Shown here piece after piece: positions 9,068 to 17,157 of a stretch of DNA of 64,000 nucleotides; within the stretch, counting starts at the first letter, position 1; the number at the start of each line of letters is the position of its first letter. A model generated the notes under the pieces. The model searched no databases, had not been told where the DNA came from, and saw only the letters and a list, made by a program, of their open reading frames with translations. The stretch lies in assembly GCF_009769755.1 (NCBI RefSeq), contig NZ_SDWJ01000001.1, positions 1,488,001 to 1,552,000 on the forward strand. Reading direction: 5' to 3'. This DNA is from Sphingorhabdus profundilacus. Its GTDB lineage: Bacteria; Pseudomonadota; Alphaproteobacteria; Sphingomonadales; Sphingomonadaceae. A program made the position numbers and the translations under genes.

Positions 9068-9230
9068 GTCACCCTCAACTTGGTTCAGGGTCCATCGTGC
9101 AACGGCACCCTTAGCGTGAAACATAACGCAACGGTGCGTCCCAGTTTGGCTTGCCACACACGGCACAGTAATGGACTGACAAATGGACCCTGAAACGCAG
9201 TCACCGAAGGTGAAACGAGTTCAGGGTGAC
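9068..9230. repeat. Palindrome-ended repeat element (long right arm)
   Basis: A copy of the family described at 13811-14971: starts GTCACCCTCAACTTGG and ends GTTCAGGGTGAC, with the family interior (CCATCGTGCAACGG at the left, CTGACAAATGG at the right). It is 163 bases rather than 143 because the right arm carries an extra 20 bases (CAGTCACCGAAGGTGAAACG). Confidence 0.85.
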
Positions 9231-9257
9231 GAGGGGGTACGGGTCAAACCGCTTACT

Positions 9258-9279
9258 CCCCTCCCGCTTGCGGGAGGGG
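9258..9279. repeat. CCCCTCCCG hairpin (second palindrome family)
   Basis: Near-perfect hairpin with arms CCCTCCCGC / GCGGGAGGG. Further copies stand at 17592, 17888, 28373 and 28453, all between genes and all near copies of the other palindrome family. Confidence 0.8.
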
Positions 9280-9402
9280 GAATCTCAGGCAAAGGCGCAG
9301 AGGTCCAAAGGCAGCACAACGTCTTCTTCCTTTTTCCCTTATTCCTTCTAGCAAATTCCACCCTCCAAAGTCCAAAAGGCCGGAGGAGGACACCCACCTA
9401 CC

Positions 9403-9681
9403 CTAACGGAAATTATCCGCGTAAGCCTGAATCTTCAGCGTCTTGGGCGGGGTTGGGATGAAGGTGGCGTGAATGCCCTTTTTCGCGGCATAGGCTTGCG
9501 CTGCGGCGAGGGTCGGGAACTTCAGTTGCACCTGCACCTGCGTGTCGCCCGATCCGGCCCAGCCCATCAGCGGGTCGGCCTTGCGTGGTTCCGACGGCGT
9601 GAATTCCAGAATCCAGAGGTCCGTATGGGCTTTTCCAGACTGCATGGCGTTTTTGGGACGCTGATAGATACGTGCGGACAT
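9403..9681 (-). CDS. NADH dehydrogenase accessory protein, NDUFS4-like (ETC complex I subunit family)
   Basis: 92-aa soluble protein matching the conserved region of the 18-kDa/NDUFS4 accessory subunit of respiratory Complex I: MSARIYQRPKNAMQSGKA, then WILEFTP, then DPLMGWAGSGDTQVQVQLKF. In mitochondria this subunit sits on the peripheral arm and supports assembly; alphaproteobacterial versions are the bacterial relatives. It stands alone, well away from any nuo genes in the window. Start ATG is the family start. Confidence 0.92.
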   Translation of the reverse strand: MSARIYQRPKNAMQSGKAHTDLWILEFTPSEPRKADPLMGWAGSGDTQVQVQLKFPTLAAAQAYAAKKGIHATFIPTPPKTLKIQAYADNFR

Positions 9682-9736
9682 CGGAACTTCCTGACTATGG
9701 GATTGCTGCCGCCTTGCGCCAAATAGGGCGGATTCG

Positions 9737-12190
9737 TCAAGCGCTGCGTGCTTGGGCCTTTTTGGTTTTCAGGCTGGCCACGCTTTCCCAAGGGGCGTCG
9801 GGCCAATTATGTTTGGGATAGCGTCCCCGCATTTCCTTGGCGACATCGCGCCAACTGCCGCGCCAGAATTCGGGCAGGTTACAGGTGGTCTGGATCGGGC
9901 GACCGGCGGGCGAGGTCAGGCTGAGCACCAGCGGCAGGCGTTCGATGCCGATGCACGGATGCGCGTCGAGCCCGAACAGCGCCTGCACCCGCAGTTCGAC
10001 GGTGGGTCCTGCCTCTGCAGCATAGTCGACCGGATGGGTGGTGCCGGCGGGGCTAGTGAAATGGGCGGGGGCGAGGCGTTCGACCTGTTGCTTGCTGTCC
10101 CAGCCGAGCAGGGTGTCGAGGGCATCGGACAGCGCCTGTTTCGAAATATCCCGCAACCGCGCCGCGCCGTTCAGGCAAGGGGGCAGCCACTGGTCGAGCG
10201 TGTCCAGCAAGCTTGTGTCGGACAGTTCGTCATGTCCGGCAAAGGCGGCGCGTTGGCGCAGGGCGATGGCGGCATCGGACCAAGGCAGCGCCGCAATGCC
10301 GCATTGGCGCCCCGCCGACAACAGTGCCCCGGCCAGCACAGCCTCGCCCGCCTTGGCGACCGTTGCCTCGCGCAGCACAATCGCGCCGAGCCTTTGCCGT
10401 TGGCGGATTTCGACACGGTCGTTGGCCGCGTCGTAGCGGGTTTCGGTCTTTGTCTCCAAACGGTCGGCAAACAGGTCCAGCACCTCGGCCTCGGTCAGGG
10501 CGGCGGCGGACAATATGCGCGCGCCGGACGCCGCGCCCTGCAGGTCGGCGACGGCGAGCCATTCGGCCTGTGCCAGCGGCGAAAGCGGGTCAAGGCGCAG
10601 GCCACGGCCCAATGCGCTGATCCAGTTCTCGCCCTTGGCATCGCGGCGTTTGGCGATGCGTTCGGGATAGGCCAGCGCGACCAGCGCGCCGGTTGAAAGC
10701 GGGGCTTGGGTGCCGCCTTCGCCCGCCATCTTGCCGATCCGGCGGGCGAGCGCCTTGGCGGCGTCGGTGCGACCGCCCTTGTCGCGGCGAAATCGTTCGT
10801 GGCGGCTTTCGAGATCGTCGCCTTGCCCGCCAAGCCCGCGCTCCTGAAGCAGCAATGCCAGCTCTGCGGCGGTGTCCGCCTGCCCGTGCTGGGCGGCGCG
10901 CAGGACCATATGGGCCAGTTGCGACGGCAGCGGAAGGGTGGCGAGCTTACGGCCATGCGGCGTGATCGCTCCACCGTCGGTGAGCGCGTCGATGGCAAAA
11001 AGCGCCTTGCGCGCCTCGTTCAACGCGGCGGCGGGCGGCGCGTCGAGCCAGCGCAGGCGGGTGGGGTCACCCTCCCCCCATAAGGCGCAATCGAGCAGCA
11101 GGGGCGCGAGGTCGCTTTCCAATATTTCCGGCGGGTCAAAGGGCGGAAGGCCGCCATTGCCCGCCTCCTCCCAAAGGCGATAGGCGACCCCTGCCGCTTG
11201 CCGCGCCGCGCGGCCTGCGCGCTGGGTGGCGGCGGACAGGCTGGCGCGTTCAGTAACCAGCCGCGTGACCCCCGCCGCCCGGTCAAAGCGCGCGCGGCGG
11301 GCAAGGCCGCTGTCGACGACAATGCGGACGCCATCGATGGTGAGGCTGGTCTCTGCGATGTTGGTGGCAAGGATGATCTTGCGGCGGCCTTCCGGATCGG
11401 GCCGGACTGCCTGCCGCTGCGCCGCGGGGTCCACCTGCCCGTGCAATTTGTGGACGATGATGCTGTCCGGCAACCCGGCCAGCGCCTCGGCCGTGCGGTC
11501 GATCTCGCGCGTGCCGGGCAGGAATGCGAGCAGGTCGCCGCTTTCCTCACCCAGCGCCTGCCGGATGATGCGGGCGATGTCGGTCTCGACCGGCTGGCTC
11601 ACCTGCCGCCCGACATAGCGCAGTTCCAGCGGCCAGCTTCGCCCCTCGCTCTCGATCACCGGCGCGCCGTCCATCAGCTGGGAGAAGCGCGCGCCGTCGA
11701 GCGTGGCGGACATCGCGACCAGCCGCAGGTCGGGCCGGAACGCCCCCTGCACCTCCAGCGCGAGCGCGAGGCCGAAATCGCTATCGATGCTGCGTTCGTG
11801 CACCTCGTCGAACAGCACGGCGGATATGCCCGAGAGTTCGGGGTCGGCGATGATGCGGTTGCGGAATATCCCCTCGGTCAGCACCAATATCCGGGTAGCG
11901 GCGGACTGCTTGCTGTCCATGCGCGTCGCATAGCCGACGAGGCCGCCCACCTGCTCCCCCATCAGCTCCGCAATCCGCTCTGCCGCCATACGGGCCGCCA
12001 GACGGCGCGGGGACAGGAGAAGGATTTTGCCGCTGCACCATGGCTGGTCCAGCAGGCGCGGCGCGACCATCGTGGTCTTGCCCGCACCCGGCGGGGCGAT
12101 CAGAACGGCGTTCGCCTGTGCGGCCAGAGTGGCGAGCAAATCCGGCAGCACTGCGTCCACCGGCAATCCCGCATTCAAAGGTCTAGCCAT
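9737..12190 (-). CDS. hrpB: ATP-dependent helicase HrpB
   Basis: DEAH-type helicase of the HrpB family, 817 aa (usual length about 810-840). Walker A is APPGAGKTTMVAP (about residues 37-49), the Walker B/DEAH box reads DEVHERSID, motif III is AMSATLD, and motif VI lies in SAATQRAGRAAR. The C-terminal HrpB_C part ends LPLVLSLTSPAGRPIQTTCN and SWRDVAKEMRGRYPKHNWPD, diagnostic of the family. Nucleic-acid substrate in the cell is not known for most HrpB proteins. The start overlaps the end of the small upstream gene by 16 bases. Confidence 0.96.
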   Translation of the reverse strand: MARPLNAGLPVDAVLPDLLATLAAQANAVLIAPPGAGKTTMVAPRLLDQPWCSGKILLLSPRRLAARMAAERIAELMGEQVGGLVGYATRMDSKQSAATRILVLTEGIFRNRIIADPELSGISAVLFDEVHERSIDSDFGLALALEVQGAFRPDLRLVAMSATLDGARFSQLMDGAPVIESEGRSWPLELRYVGRQVSQPVETDIARIIRQALGEESGDLLAFLPGTREIDRTAEALAGLPDSIIVHKLHGQVDPAAQRQAVRPDPEGRRKIILATNIAETSLTIDGVRIVVDSGLARRARFDRAAGVTRLVTERASLSAATQRAGRAARQAAGVAYRLWEEAGNGGLPPFDPPEILESDLAPLLLDCALWGEGDPTRLRWLDAPPAAALNEARKALFAIDALTDGGAITPHGRKLATLPLPSQLAHMVLRAAQHGQADTAAELALLLQERGLGGQGDDLESRHERFRRDKGGRTDAAKALARRIGKMAGEGGTQAPLSTGALVALAYPERIAKRRDAKGENWISALGRGLRLDPLSPLAQAEWLAVADLQGAASGARILSAAALTEAEVLDLFADRLETKTETRYDAANDRVEIRQRQRLGAIVLREATVAKAGEAVLAGALLSAGRQCGIAALPWSDAAIALRQRAAFAGHDELSDTSLLDTLDQWLPPCLNGAARLRDISKQALSDALDTLLGWDSKQQVERLAPAHFTSPAGTTHPVDYAAEAGPTVELRVQALFGLDAHPCIGIERLPLVLSLTSPAGRPIQTTCNLPEFWRGSWRDVAKEMRGRYPKHNWPDAPWESVASLKTKKAQARSA

Positions 12191-12363
12191 TCCCTACCGC
12201 CCGGCCAGATCACGTCCTCAATCTTGTCCCCGGCATAGGTCAACGCCGACAGGACGAGTAGAATGAGAAGCATATCCAGCACAAGGACCGCGCCCATCAC
12301 CACATAGGGGTGGAACGGCCCGATCGGGTCAAAGCCGTCCGACATGGGTTCGCGATCCGCCAT
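12175..12363 (-). CDS. Small single-helix membrane protein, unknown function
   Basis: 62 aa from the ATG at 12363 (MADREPMSDGF), two bases after the stop of the polyprenyl synthase gene; a TTG two codons earlier would also be possible. One hydrophobic helix at about residues 22-44 (VVMGAVLVLDMLLILLVLSA), a charged C-terminus with WPGGREWLDL. The last codons overlap hrpB. Reality is supported by tight packing between two genes of the same strand and a clean membrane segment, but no family is recognised. Confidence 0.6.
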   Translation of the reverse strand: MADREPMSDGFDPIGPFHPYVVMGAVLVLDMLLILLVLSALTYAGDKIEDVIWPGGREWLDL

Positions 12364-12365
12364 GC

Positions 12366-13379
12366 TCAATAGGCGCGGGCGATGGCGAATTCGACCGCCT
12401 CGATCAACGCCGCCTTCGCCTCACCGCCCGGGAAATGGGCGATGGAATCGATGGCGCGCTGGCCATAATGGCGGGCGCGGTCGATAGTATCGTCAATCGC
12501 ATCATGGGCGCGCAGCAACGTTGTGGCGTGGACCAGATCTTCGTCGGACACGCGGTTACCCAGCATCGCATCATGCCAGAATTTCTTCTCCTCCGCCGAG
12601 CCCCGGCTGTGCGCCAGGATGACCGGCAACGTCACCTTGCCGTCGCGGAAATCGTCGCCAATGTCCTTACCCATCGTCGCCCCGTCGGACACATAGTCGA
12701 TGGCATCGTCGACCAGCTGGAACGCTATCCCAAGATTGCGGCCATAGGCATCGAGCGCCATTTCCTGCGCCTCCCCGCTTTCGGCCACGACCGCCGCAAT
12801 CCGGCACGCTGCCGCGAACAGGGCGGCCGTTTTCGAACCGATGATGTCGAGATATTTCTCTTCGGTCGTCGTAATCTGCCGCTGCGCCGTCAACTGGTTG
12901 ACTTCGCCTTCCGCAATCACCGCCGACGCATGCGACAGAATTTTCAGAACCTTGAGCGATCCGTCCTCGACCATCAGCTCAAAGGACCGGCTGAACAGGA
13001 AATCGCCGACCAGTACGGCGGCCGGATTGCCGAAAATCAGGTTCGCCGCCGTCTTGCCCCGGCGCATGTCGCTGCCATCAACGACATCGTCATGCAGCAG
13101 CGTCGCCGTATGGATAAACTCGACCGCCGCCGCCAGCTTATGGTGCCGTTCCCCCGGATAATCGAGCAAACGCGCACAGGCCAAGGTCAGCATCGGACGC
13201 ATCCGCTTGCCACCGCCTGCGATCAAATGTCCGGCCAATTCGGGGATCAAGGGGATTTCCGACTGCATCCGGTCGAGGATGACCGCATTCACCTTGTTCA
13301 TTTCAGGTGCGACGAGTTTCAGGATGGGATCCAGCGAAGGTGCGCGGTGTCCGCCGATTTGGTGAATGGTAGCTGTCAT
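12366..13379 (-). CDS. ispB: All-trans polyprenyl (octaprenyl/decaprenyl) diphosphate synthase
   Basis: Makes the isoprenoid side chain of ubiquinone from IPP and farnesyl diphosphate. 337 aa from the ATG at 13379 (MTATIHQIGG). Both aspartate-rich motifs are clear: LLHDDVVDGSDMRRG (first, DDxxD) and QLVDDAIDYVSD (second), with GGGKRMRPML and GKDIGDDFRDGK around them. Chain length (C40 or C50) cannot be decided by eye; Sphingomonadales mostly make Q-10. Upstream, the chorismate mutase gene is divergent with about 95 bases between. Confidence 0.94.
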   Translation of the reverse strand: MTATIHQIGGHRAPSLDPILKLVAPEMNKVNAVILDRMQSEIPLIPELAGHLIAGGGKRMRPMLTLACARLLDYPGERHHKLAAAVEFIHTATLLHDDVVDGSDMRRGKTAANLIFGNPAAVLVGDFLFSRSFELMVEDGSLKVLKILSHASAVIAEGEVNQLTAQRQITTTEEKYLDIIGSKTAALFAAACRIAAVVAESGEAQEMALDAYGRNLGIAFQLVDDAIDYVSDGATMGKDIGDDFRDGKVTLPVILAHSRGSAEEKKFWHDAMLGNRVSDEDLVHATTLLRAHDAIDDTIDRARHYGQRAIDSIAHFPGGEAKAALIEAVEFAIARAY

Positions 13380-13474
13380 AACGCTTCCGCTCTGGCAAGC
13401 CGGAGGCGGCAAGGCAAGTGCAAATGGGGCTTTTCCTCTTGTCCTGATGCGGCAATCGCGGCAGATGGTGCCTT

Positions 13475-13762
13475 ATGGACCACGAAGACACTTTGAGACG
13501 CTACCGCGACAGCATCGACAATATCGACGCCGCGCTGGTGTTCATGCTCGCCGAACGCTTCAAGATCACGCAGGCCGTCGGCGAATTCAAAGCCGTATCC
13601 GCCCTGCCGCCTGCCGATCCTGCCCGCGAAGAACGGCAAATCGAACGCCTGCGCCAATTGGCGCGCGATGCAAAGCTCGACCCCGATTTTACAGAGAAGT
13701 TTTTGCGCTTCATCATCGACGAAGTGATCCGCCACCACCAGCAAATCCGCGATGCGGGGTGA
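13475..13762 (+). CDS. Chorismate mutase, AroQ type
   Basis: Converts chorismate to prephenate for phenylalanine and tyrosine synthesis. 95 aa, all-helical AroQ type: RRYRDSIDNIDAALVFMLAE, then KITQAVGEFKA with the active-site lysine, and the C-terminal FLRFIIDEVIRHHQQI. It is a stand-alone domain, not fused to prephenate dehydratase or dehydrogenase. Followed directly by repeat DNA, so it is probably monocistronic. Confidence 0.93.
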   Translation: MDHEDTLRRYRDSIDNIDAALVFMLAERFKITQAVGEFKAVSALPPADPAREERQIERLRQLARDAKLDPDFTEKFLRFIIDEVIRHHQQIRDAG

Positions 13763-13810
13763 TGGGCGGGGGGTTGCCCTTTAGTGGACATCGCCCTCAT
13801 TAAACCACCC

Positions 13811-13953
13811 GTCACCCTGAACTTGTTTCAGGGTCCATCGTGCAGCGGAGACAAAAGCGCGAGATAAAGCGCAACCGTGCGGTATGGTTTGGCTGGTCAC
13901 TTACCGGGCGGGAATGGGCTGACAGATGGACCCTGAAACAAGTTCAGGGTGAC
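13811..13953. repeat. Palindrome-ended repeat element, array unit 1 (143 bp)
   Basis: Begins GTCACCCTGAACTTG and ends CAAGTTCAGGGTGAC; the terminal 28 bases are perfect inverted copies of each other, and each end also folds on itself (CCCTGAA / TTCAGGG). The interior has conserved pieces CCATCGTGCAGCGG, AACCGTGCG, GGCTGGTCACTTACCGG and GGGCTGACAGATGG. Followed by a 42-base linker to unit 2. Confidence 0.92.
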
Positions 13954-13995
13954 GATGTTTTTTATAAGTCCCCGTCGCCTTACTCTTTCCAACCA

Positions 13996-14416
13996 GTCAC
14001 CCTGAACTTGTTTCACCTTTGGTGACTACGTTCCAGGGTCCATCGTGAGGTTAAATCTGCCCTAACGGAGGAAAACCCAGTCCGATCGCCAAATCAATCC
14101 AGTGCGGATTTTCGGCATTGATGAGATTGATCTTCCAATGCCGGTGCCAGTTTTTGAGCTGCTTCTCGCGCGCGATAGCCGCGTCCATCGTGCTGAATAC
14201 TTCAAAATGAACCAGCCGATAGATGGCATATTTAGACGTGTGGCCCGGCGTCAGATGCTGACGATGTTGCGACAGGCGTTTCATCAGGTCTGAGGTTACA
14301 CCGATATAGAGCGCGCCATAAAGTTTGTTTGCGAGGATGTAGACGCACGGTTGTTTTTCCGGTTTCATTTCATGAGTATAGCTGAAAGATAGACCCTGAA
14401 ACAAGTTCAGGGTGAC
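13996..14416. repeat. Array unit 2, enlarged: palindrome ends enclosing a GIY-YIG gene
   Basis: Left end at 13996 is a long-arm version (GTCACCCTGAACTTG, then an extra CACCTTTGGTGACTACGTTC before CAGGGTCCATCG). The right end AGACCCTGAAACAAG to GTGAC closes at 14416. Between them the usual interior is replaced by the GIY-YIG gene. The unit is spaced by exactly 42 bases from its neighbours on both sides, like every other unit of the array. Confidence 0.88.
14051..14368 (-). CDS. GIY-YIG nuclease domain protein carried inside a repeat unit
   Basis: 105 aa from the ATG at 14368 (MKPEKQP); a longer frame would start inside the repeat end. This is a one-domain GIY-YIG protein of the YhbQ/UPF0213 type: CVYILANKLYGALYIGVTSD carries both halves of the signature, KRLSQHR the conserved arginine, and AIAREKQLKNW the metal-binding glutamate. 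The stop codon lies about ten bases from one palindromic end and the start about twenty from the other, so the gene fills the unit completely. In-cell substrate is unknown; a role in the repeat's own spread is a hypothesis only. Confidence 0.9.
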   Translation of the reverse strand: MKPEKQPCVYILANKLYGALYIGVTSDLMKRLSQHRQHLTPGHTSKYAIYRLVHFEVFSTMDAAIAREKQLKNWHRHWKINLINAENPHWIDLAIGLGFPPLGQI

Positions 14417-14458
14417 GAAGATTTTGGATACACCGATGTTATTCCCTCTTTCCTACCC

Positions 14459-14601
14459 GTCACCCTGAATTTATTTCAGGGTCCATCGTGCAGCAGCGAC
14501 AAATGTGCGAGATAAAACGCAACCGTGCGTAACTGTTTTGCTTGTCACTTACCGGGTGGGAACGAGCTGAGAAATGGACCCTGAAACAAGTTCAAGGTGA
14601 C
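14459..14601. repeat. Palindrome-ended repeat element, array unit 3 (143 bp)
   Basis: Same ends and interior as unit 1, with ATTTATTT in place of ACTTGTTT in the left end and one change (CAAGG) in the right. A 42-base linker (GATGTTTTTTATAAG, then CCCCGTCGCC) follows. Confidence 0.9.
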
Positions 14602-14643
14602 GATGTTTTTTATAAGTCCCCGTCGCCTTACTCTTTCCAACCC

Positions 14644-14786
14644 GTCACCCTGAACTTGGTTCAGGGTCCATCGTGAAGCGGCGACTAATGTGCGAGATAA
14701 AGCGCAACCGTGCGGTATGGTTTGGCTGGTCATTTAACGGGTGGGAACGAGCCGAGAAATGGACCCTGAAACAAGTTCAAGGTGAT
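14644..14786. repeat. Palindrome-ended repeat element, array unit 4 (143 bp)
   Basis: Starts exactly 185 bases after unit 3. Interior mixes features of unit 1 (GGTATGGTTTGGCTGGTCA) and unit 3. The last base of the right end is changed (GGTGAT). Confidence 0.9.
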
Positions 14787-14828
14787 GATGTTTTTTATAA
14801 GTCCCCGTCGCCTTACTCTCTCCTACCC

Positions 14829-14971
14829 GTCACCCTGAACTTGTTTCAGGGTCCATCGTGCAGCGGCGACTAATGCGTGAGATAAAACGCAACCGTGCGT
14901 AACTGTTTTGCTTGTCACTTACCGGGTGGGAACGAGCTGAGAAATGGAACTTGAACCAAGTTCAGGGTGAC
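14829..14971. repeat. Palindrome-ended repeat element, array unit 5 (143 bp)
   Basis: Starts exactly 185 bases after unit 4. The interior matches unit 3 closely (AACCGTGCGTAACTG); the right end has decayed slightly (GGAACTTGAACCAAG). Last unit of the array; the sensor kinase gene ends 50 bases further on. Confidence 0.9.
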
Positions 14972-15020
14972 GGATTGATGTTCAAAATTGACCCGTGCTT
15001 ATCTGGGACACACCGCAACC

Positions 15021-16388
15021 CTACCCCAACGCCTTGGGTAACCTCAGCCGCACGAGCAGGCCGCCCAGATCTTCGCTTTCTTCCAATTCAACCGCGCCGC
15101 CATAGATTTCGACGACATCGCGCACAATGGCGAGGCCGAGGCCGGTGCCGGGCTTGCCGGTGTCTAGCCGTGCGCCCCGGTCGAACAGGCGTTCGCGTTC
15201 GCCTTCGGGGATACCGCGGCCATCATCTTCCACCAAGAGCTCGACAAATTCGCCCGCATCCTCGACGGTCACGAACACGCTGCCGCCGCCATATTTGGCC
15301 GCATTCTCGATCAGGTTGCCGAGCATTTCGTCCAGATCCTGCCTTTCCACACGCGCCGCAAGGGTTTTGTCGCCCGCCATGTCGAGCCGAACATGGCCGT
15401 AGAGACGGCTGACGGCGCGTTCGACAGATTCAAGACTATCCCACACTTGGGCACGGCTATGGCTGTGCCCGCGCCGTCCGACGGCGCGGGCGCGGGCGAG
15501 ATGGTGGTCTACCTGCCGCCGCATGGTCGTCGCTTCGCGGATAACCGTCTCGGCAAGGTCCGGTGCCTGTGCGGTTGCGCTGTTCATGATAACGGTCAGC
15601 GGGGTCTTCAGCGCATGGGCGAGATTGCCTGCATGCCGCCGCGATTCTTCAGCCTGCTTCTCATTATGATCCAATAACGCATTGAGTTCATTGACCATCG
15701 GCATCACCTCGTCGGGCAGGGCATCGGTCACGCGGCTTTCCCGGCCACTTCGCATCTGGGCAATTGCCTGCCGCACCGCGCGCAGTGGCCATAGCCCGTA
15801 AAATGTCTGCAACGCCGCCAATATGATCAGCCCCAGTGCCAGCAACAAAAAGCTGATCACCAGGACGGAACGCAATTCCTGAATCTGGCCATCCAGACTG
15901 TCGCGGCTCTGCGCCACCATGAACGTCCAGCTTATGTCCGAATCCGGCAGCTTGATATTGCGCTCAGCAATACGCAGCGGTTCATCCCGGAATTCATCGC
16001 TATCGCGGAAATGGACGGCCTGGTCATTATGGCCTGCCGGTGTTTTCAAGGCGCGGTCCCATAAGGATCGCGACGGGAATGGCATCGCGCCGGGTCCGGT
16101 AATTTGCCAGTAAAGTCCGCTATTGGGTTCCAGAAAACGCTGGTCGCCCAAGGGCCGGTTCATGCGGATTTCGCCATCAGGACCAATCTCGGCCGAGGCA
16201 ATCATGGCCGTCAGAACATATTCGAGCTGATTGTCGAAATTCTGTTCAACCGAGCTGGTCAAAACCCGGTCAAGCGCTGCGCCGCCGCCAATCAGCAAGA
16301 TCGTGATCCACGCCGCCGCCGTCAGGATCATGCGGCGGGTGAGCGAGCCCGTACTTTCAAACTGGCTCCGCCAAGACGGGGCGTTCAC
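15021..16388 (-). CDS. Sensor histidine kinase of an OmpR-type two-component system
   Basis: Membrane histidine kinase, 455 aa, starting at GTG (no ATG fits before the first membrane helix). First helix at about residues 20-42, a periplasmic sensor region to about 170, second helix near 178-198, then a HAMP-like linker and the H-box with AHALKTPLT near residue 254. ATP-binding motifs follow: NLIENAAKYGG (N box), DDGRGIP (G1), and GTGLGLAIV (G2). It lies 26 bases after the response regulator gene, so the two form one operon; the periplasmic stimulus cannot be told. Confidence 0.93.
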   Translation of the reverse strand: MNAPSWRSQFESTGSLTRRMILTAAAWITILLIGGGAALDRVLTSSVEQNFDNQLEYVLTAMIASAEIGPDGEIRMNRPLGDQRFLEPNSGLYWQITGPGAMPFPSRSLWDRALKTPAGHNDQAVHFRDSDEFRDEPLRIAERNIKLPDSDISWTFMVAQSRDSLDGQIQELRSVLVISFLLLALGLIILAALQTFYGLWPLRAVRQAIAQMRSGRESRVTDALPDEVMPMVNELNALLDHNEKQAEESRRHAGNLAHALKTPLTVIMNSATAQAPDLAETVIREATTMRRQVDHHLARARAVGRRGHSHSRAQVWDSLESVERAVSRLYGHVRLDMAGDKTLAARVERQDLDEMLGNLIENAAKYGGGSVFVTVEDAGEFVELLVEDDGRGIPEGERERLFDRGARLDTGKPGTGLGLAIVRDVVEIYGGAVELEESEDLGGLLVRLRLPKALG

Positions 16389-16414
16389 CGCCTTGTTTAT
16401 GACGGCAGGCGGAT

Positions 16415-17080
16415 TCAGCTGACCGGTTCCTCAAGGCTGTAGCCAAGGCCGCGGATGGTCGAAATGACATCCTGCCCTAGTTTCTTGCGGATACGGGTCA
16501 CAAACACTTCGATGGTGTTGGAATCGCGGTCGAAGTCCTGATCGTAAATATGTTCGATCAACTCGGTGCGCGACACCACCTTGCCCTTATGGTGCATCAG
16601 ATAGGATAGCAGTTTATATTCCTGCGCGGTCAGTTTGACCGGCTGGCCATCAAGGGTAACCCGGCCAGAGCGCGTGTCGAGACGCACATCCCCGACCGTC
16701 AATTCCGACGATGCATTGCCCGACGCACGGCGGATAAGCGCGCGCAGCCGTGCAATCAGTTCTTCGGTCTGGAAGGGTTTGGCCAGATAATCATCGGCGC
16801 CTGCATCCAGTCCGGCAACCTTGTCCGACCAGCTGTCGCGGGCGGTCAGCACGAGAACGGGGAATTTGCGTCCCTCCTTGCGCCAGCGGTCCAGTACGGT
16901 CAGGCCGTCAATTTCGGGAAGACCCAGATCGAGAATGACAGCGTCATAATTCTCGGTCGAGCCCATATAATGGCCGTCTTCGCCATCGACCGAAAGATCC
17001 ACCGCATATCCCGCCCCCTCCAGCGTCGTTTTCAACTGCTGGCCTAATGTCGGTTCGTCTTCCACAATAAGGATACGCAT
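16415..17080 (-). CDS. Response regulator transcription factor, OmpR/PhoB family
   Basis: 221-aa two-domain regulator. Receiver domain with the acidic pair EDE (residues 7-9), phospho-acceptor D in VILDLGLPEIDG (near residue 52) and K in DYLAKPFQTEEL. The C-terminal winged helix (from about residue 125) ends RTELIEHIYDQDFDRDSNTI, VFVTRIRKKLG and TIRGLGYSLEEP. Paired with the downstream sensor kinase; resembles the PhoP/QseB branch. The PepSY-like gene directly upstream may be a target or partner of the system, which is common for such loci. Confidence 0.95.
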   Translation of the reverse strand: MRILIVEDEPTLGQQLKTTLEGAGYAVDLSVDGEDGHYMGSTENYDAVILDLGLPEIDGLTVLDRWRKEGRKFPVLVLTARDSWSDKVAGLDAGADDYLAKPFQTEELIARLRALIRRASGNASSELTVGDVRLDTRSGRVTLDGQPVKLTAQEYKLLSYLMHHKGKVVSRTELIEHIYDQDFDRDSNTIEVFVTRIRKKLGQDVISTIRGLGYSLEEPVS

Positions 17081-17157
17081 GCTGTCCCCTTCAAATACCG
17101 TAAATTTAATGATGCTGAAAAAGGGCTAGCAGATTAGCCGCCGCACGCAAAATCCTA

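Larger units (their letters stand above)
8855..9402. other. Intergenic region with repeats, no gene
   Basis: 548 bases between two convergent genes. Visible contents: a short A/G-rich direct repeat around 8898-8926, two copies of the palindrome GGGACTGTCCC (9019-9029 and 9034-9044), one copy of the palindrome-ended repeat element (9068-9230) and a CCCCTCCCG hairpin (9258-9279). Open frames here are built from repeat sequence and show no family resemblance. Confidence 0.7.

Noticed and set aside
11198-12238. Open frame of 346 codons on the plus strand across hrpB
   Set aside because: It is the antisense of a well-recognised helicase; composition (His/Arg/Gly-rich) and lack of family resemblance mark it as a GC-rich shadow frame.
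12435-13496. Open frame of 353 codons on the plus strand across the polyprenyl synthase gene
   Set aside because: Antisense of ispB, which carries both DDxxD motifs; the plus-strand frame also runs into the chorismate mutase gene.
13811-14971. Regularly spaced repeats as a CRISPR array
   Set aside because: The repeated units are 143 bp with inverted ends and the 42-base linkers are largely alike, unlike unique spacers; no cas genes.
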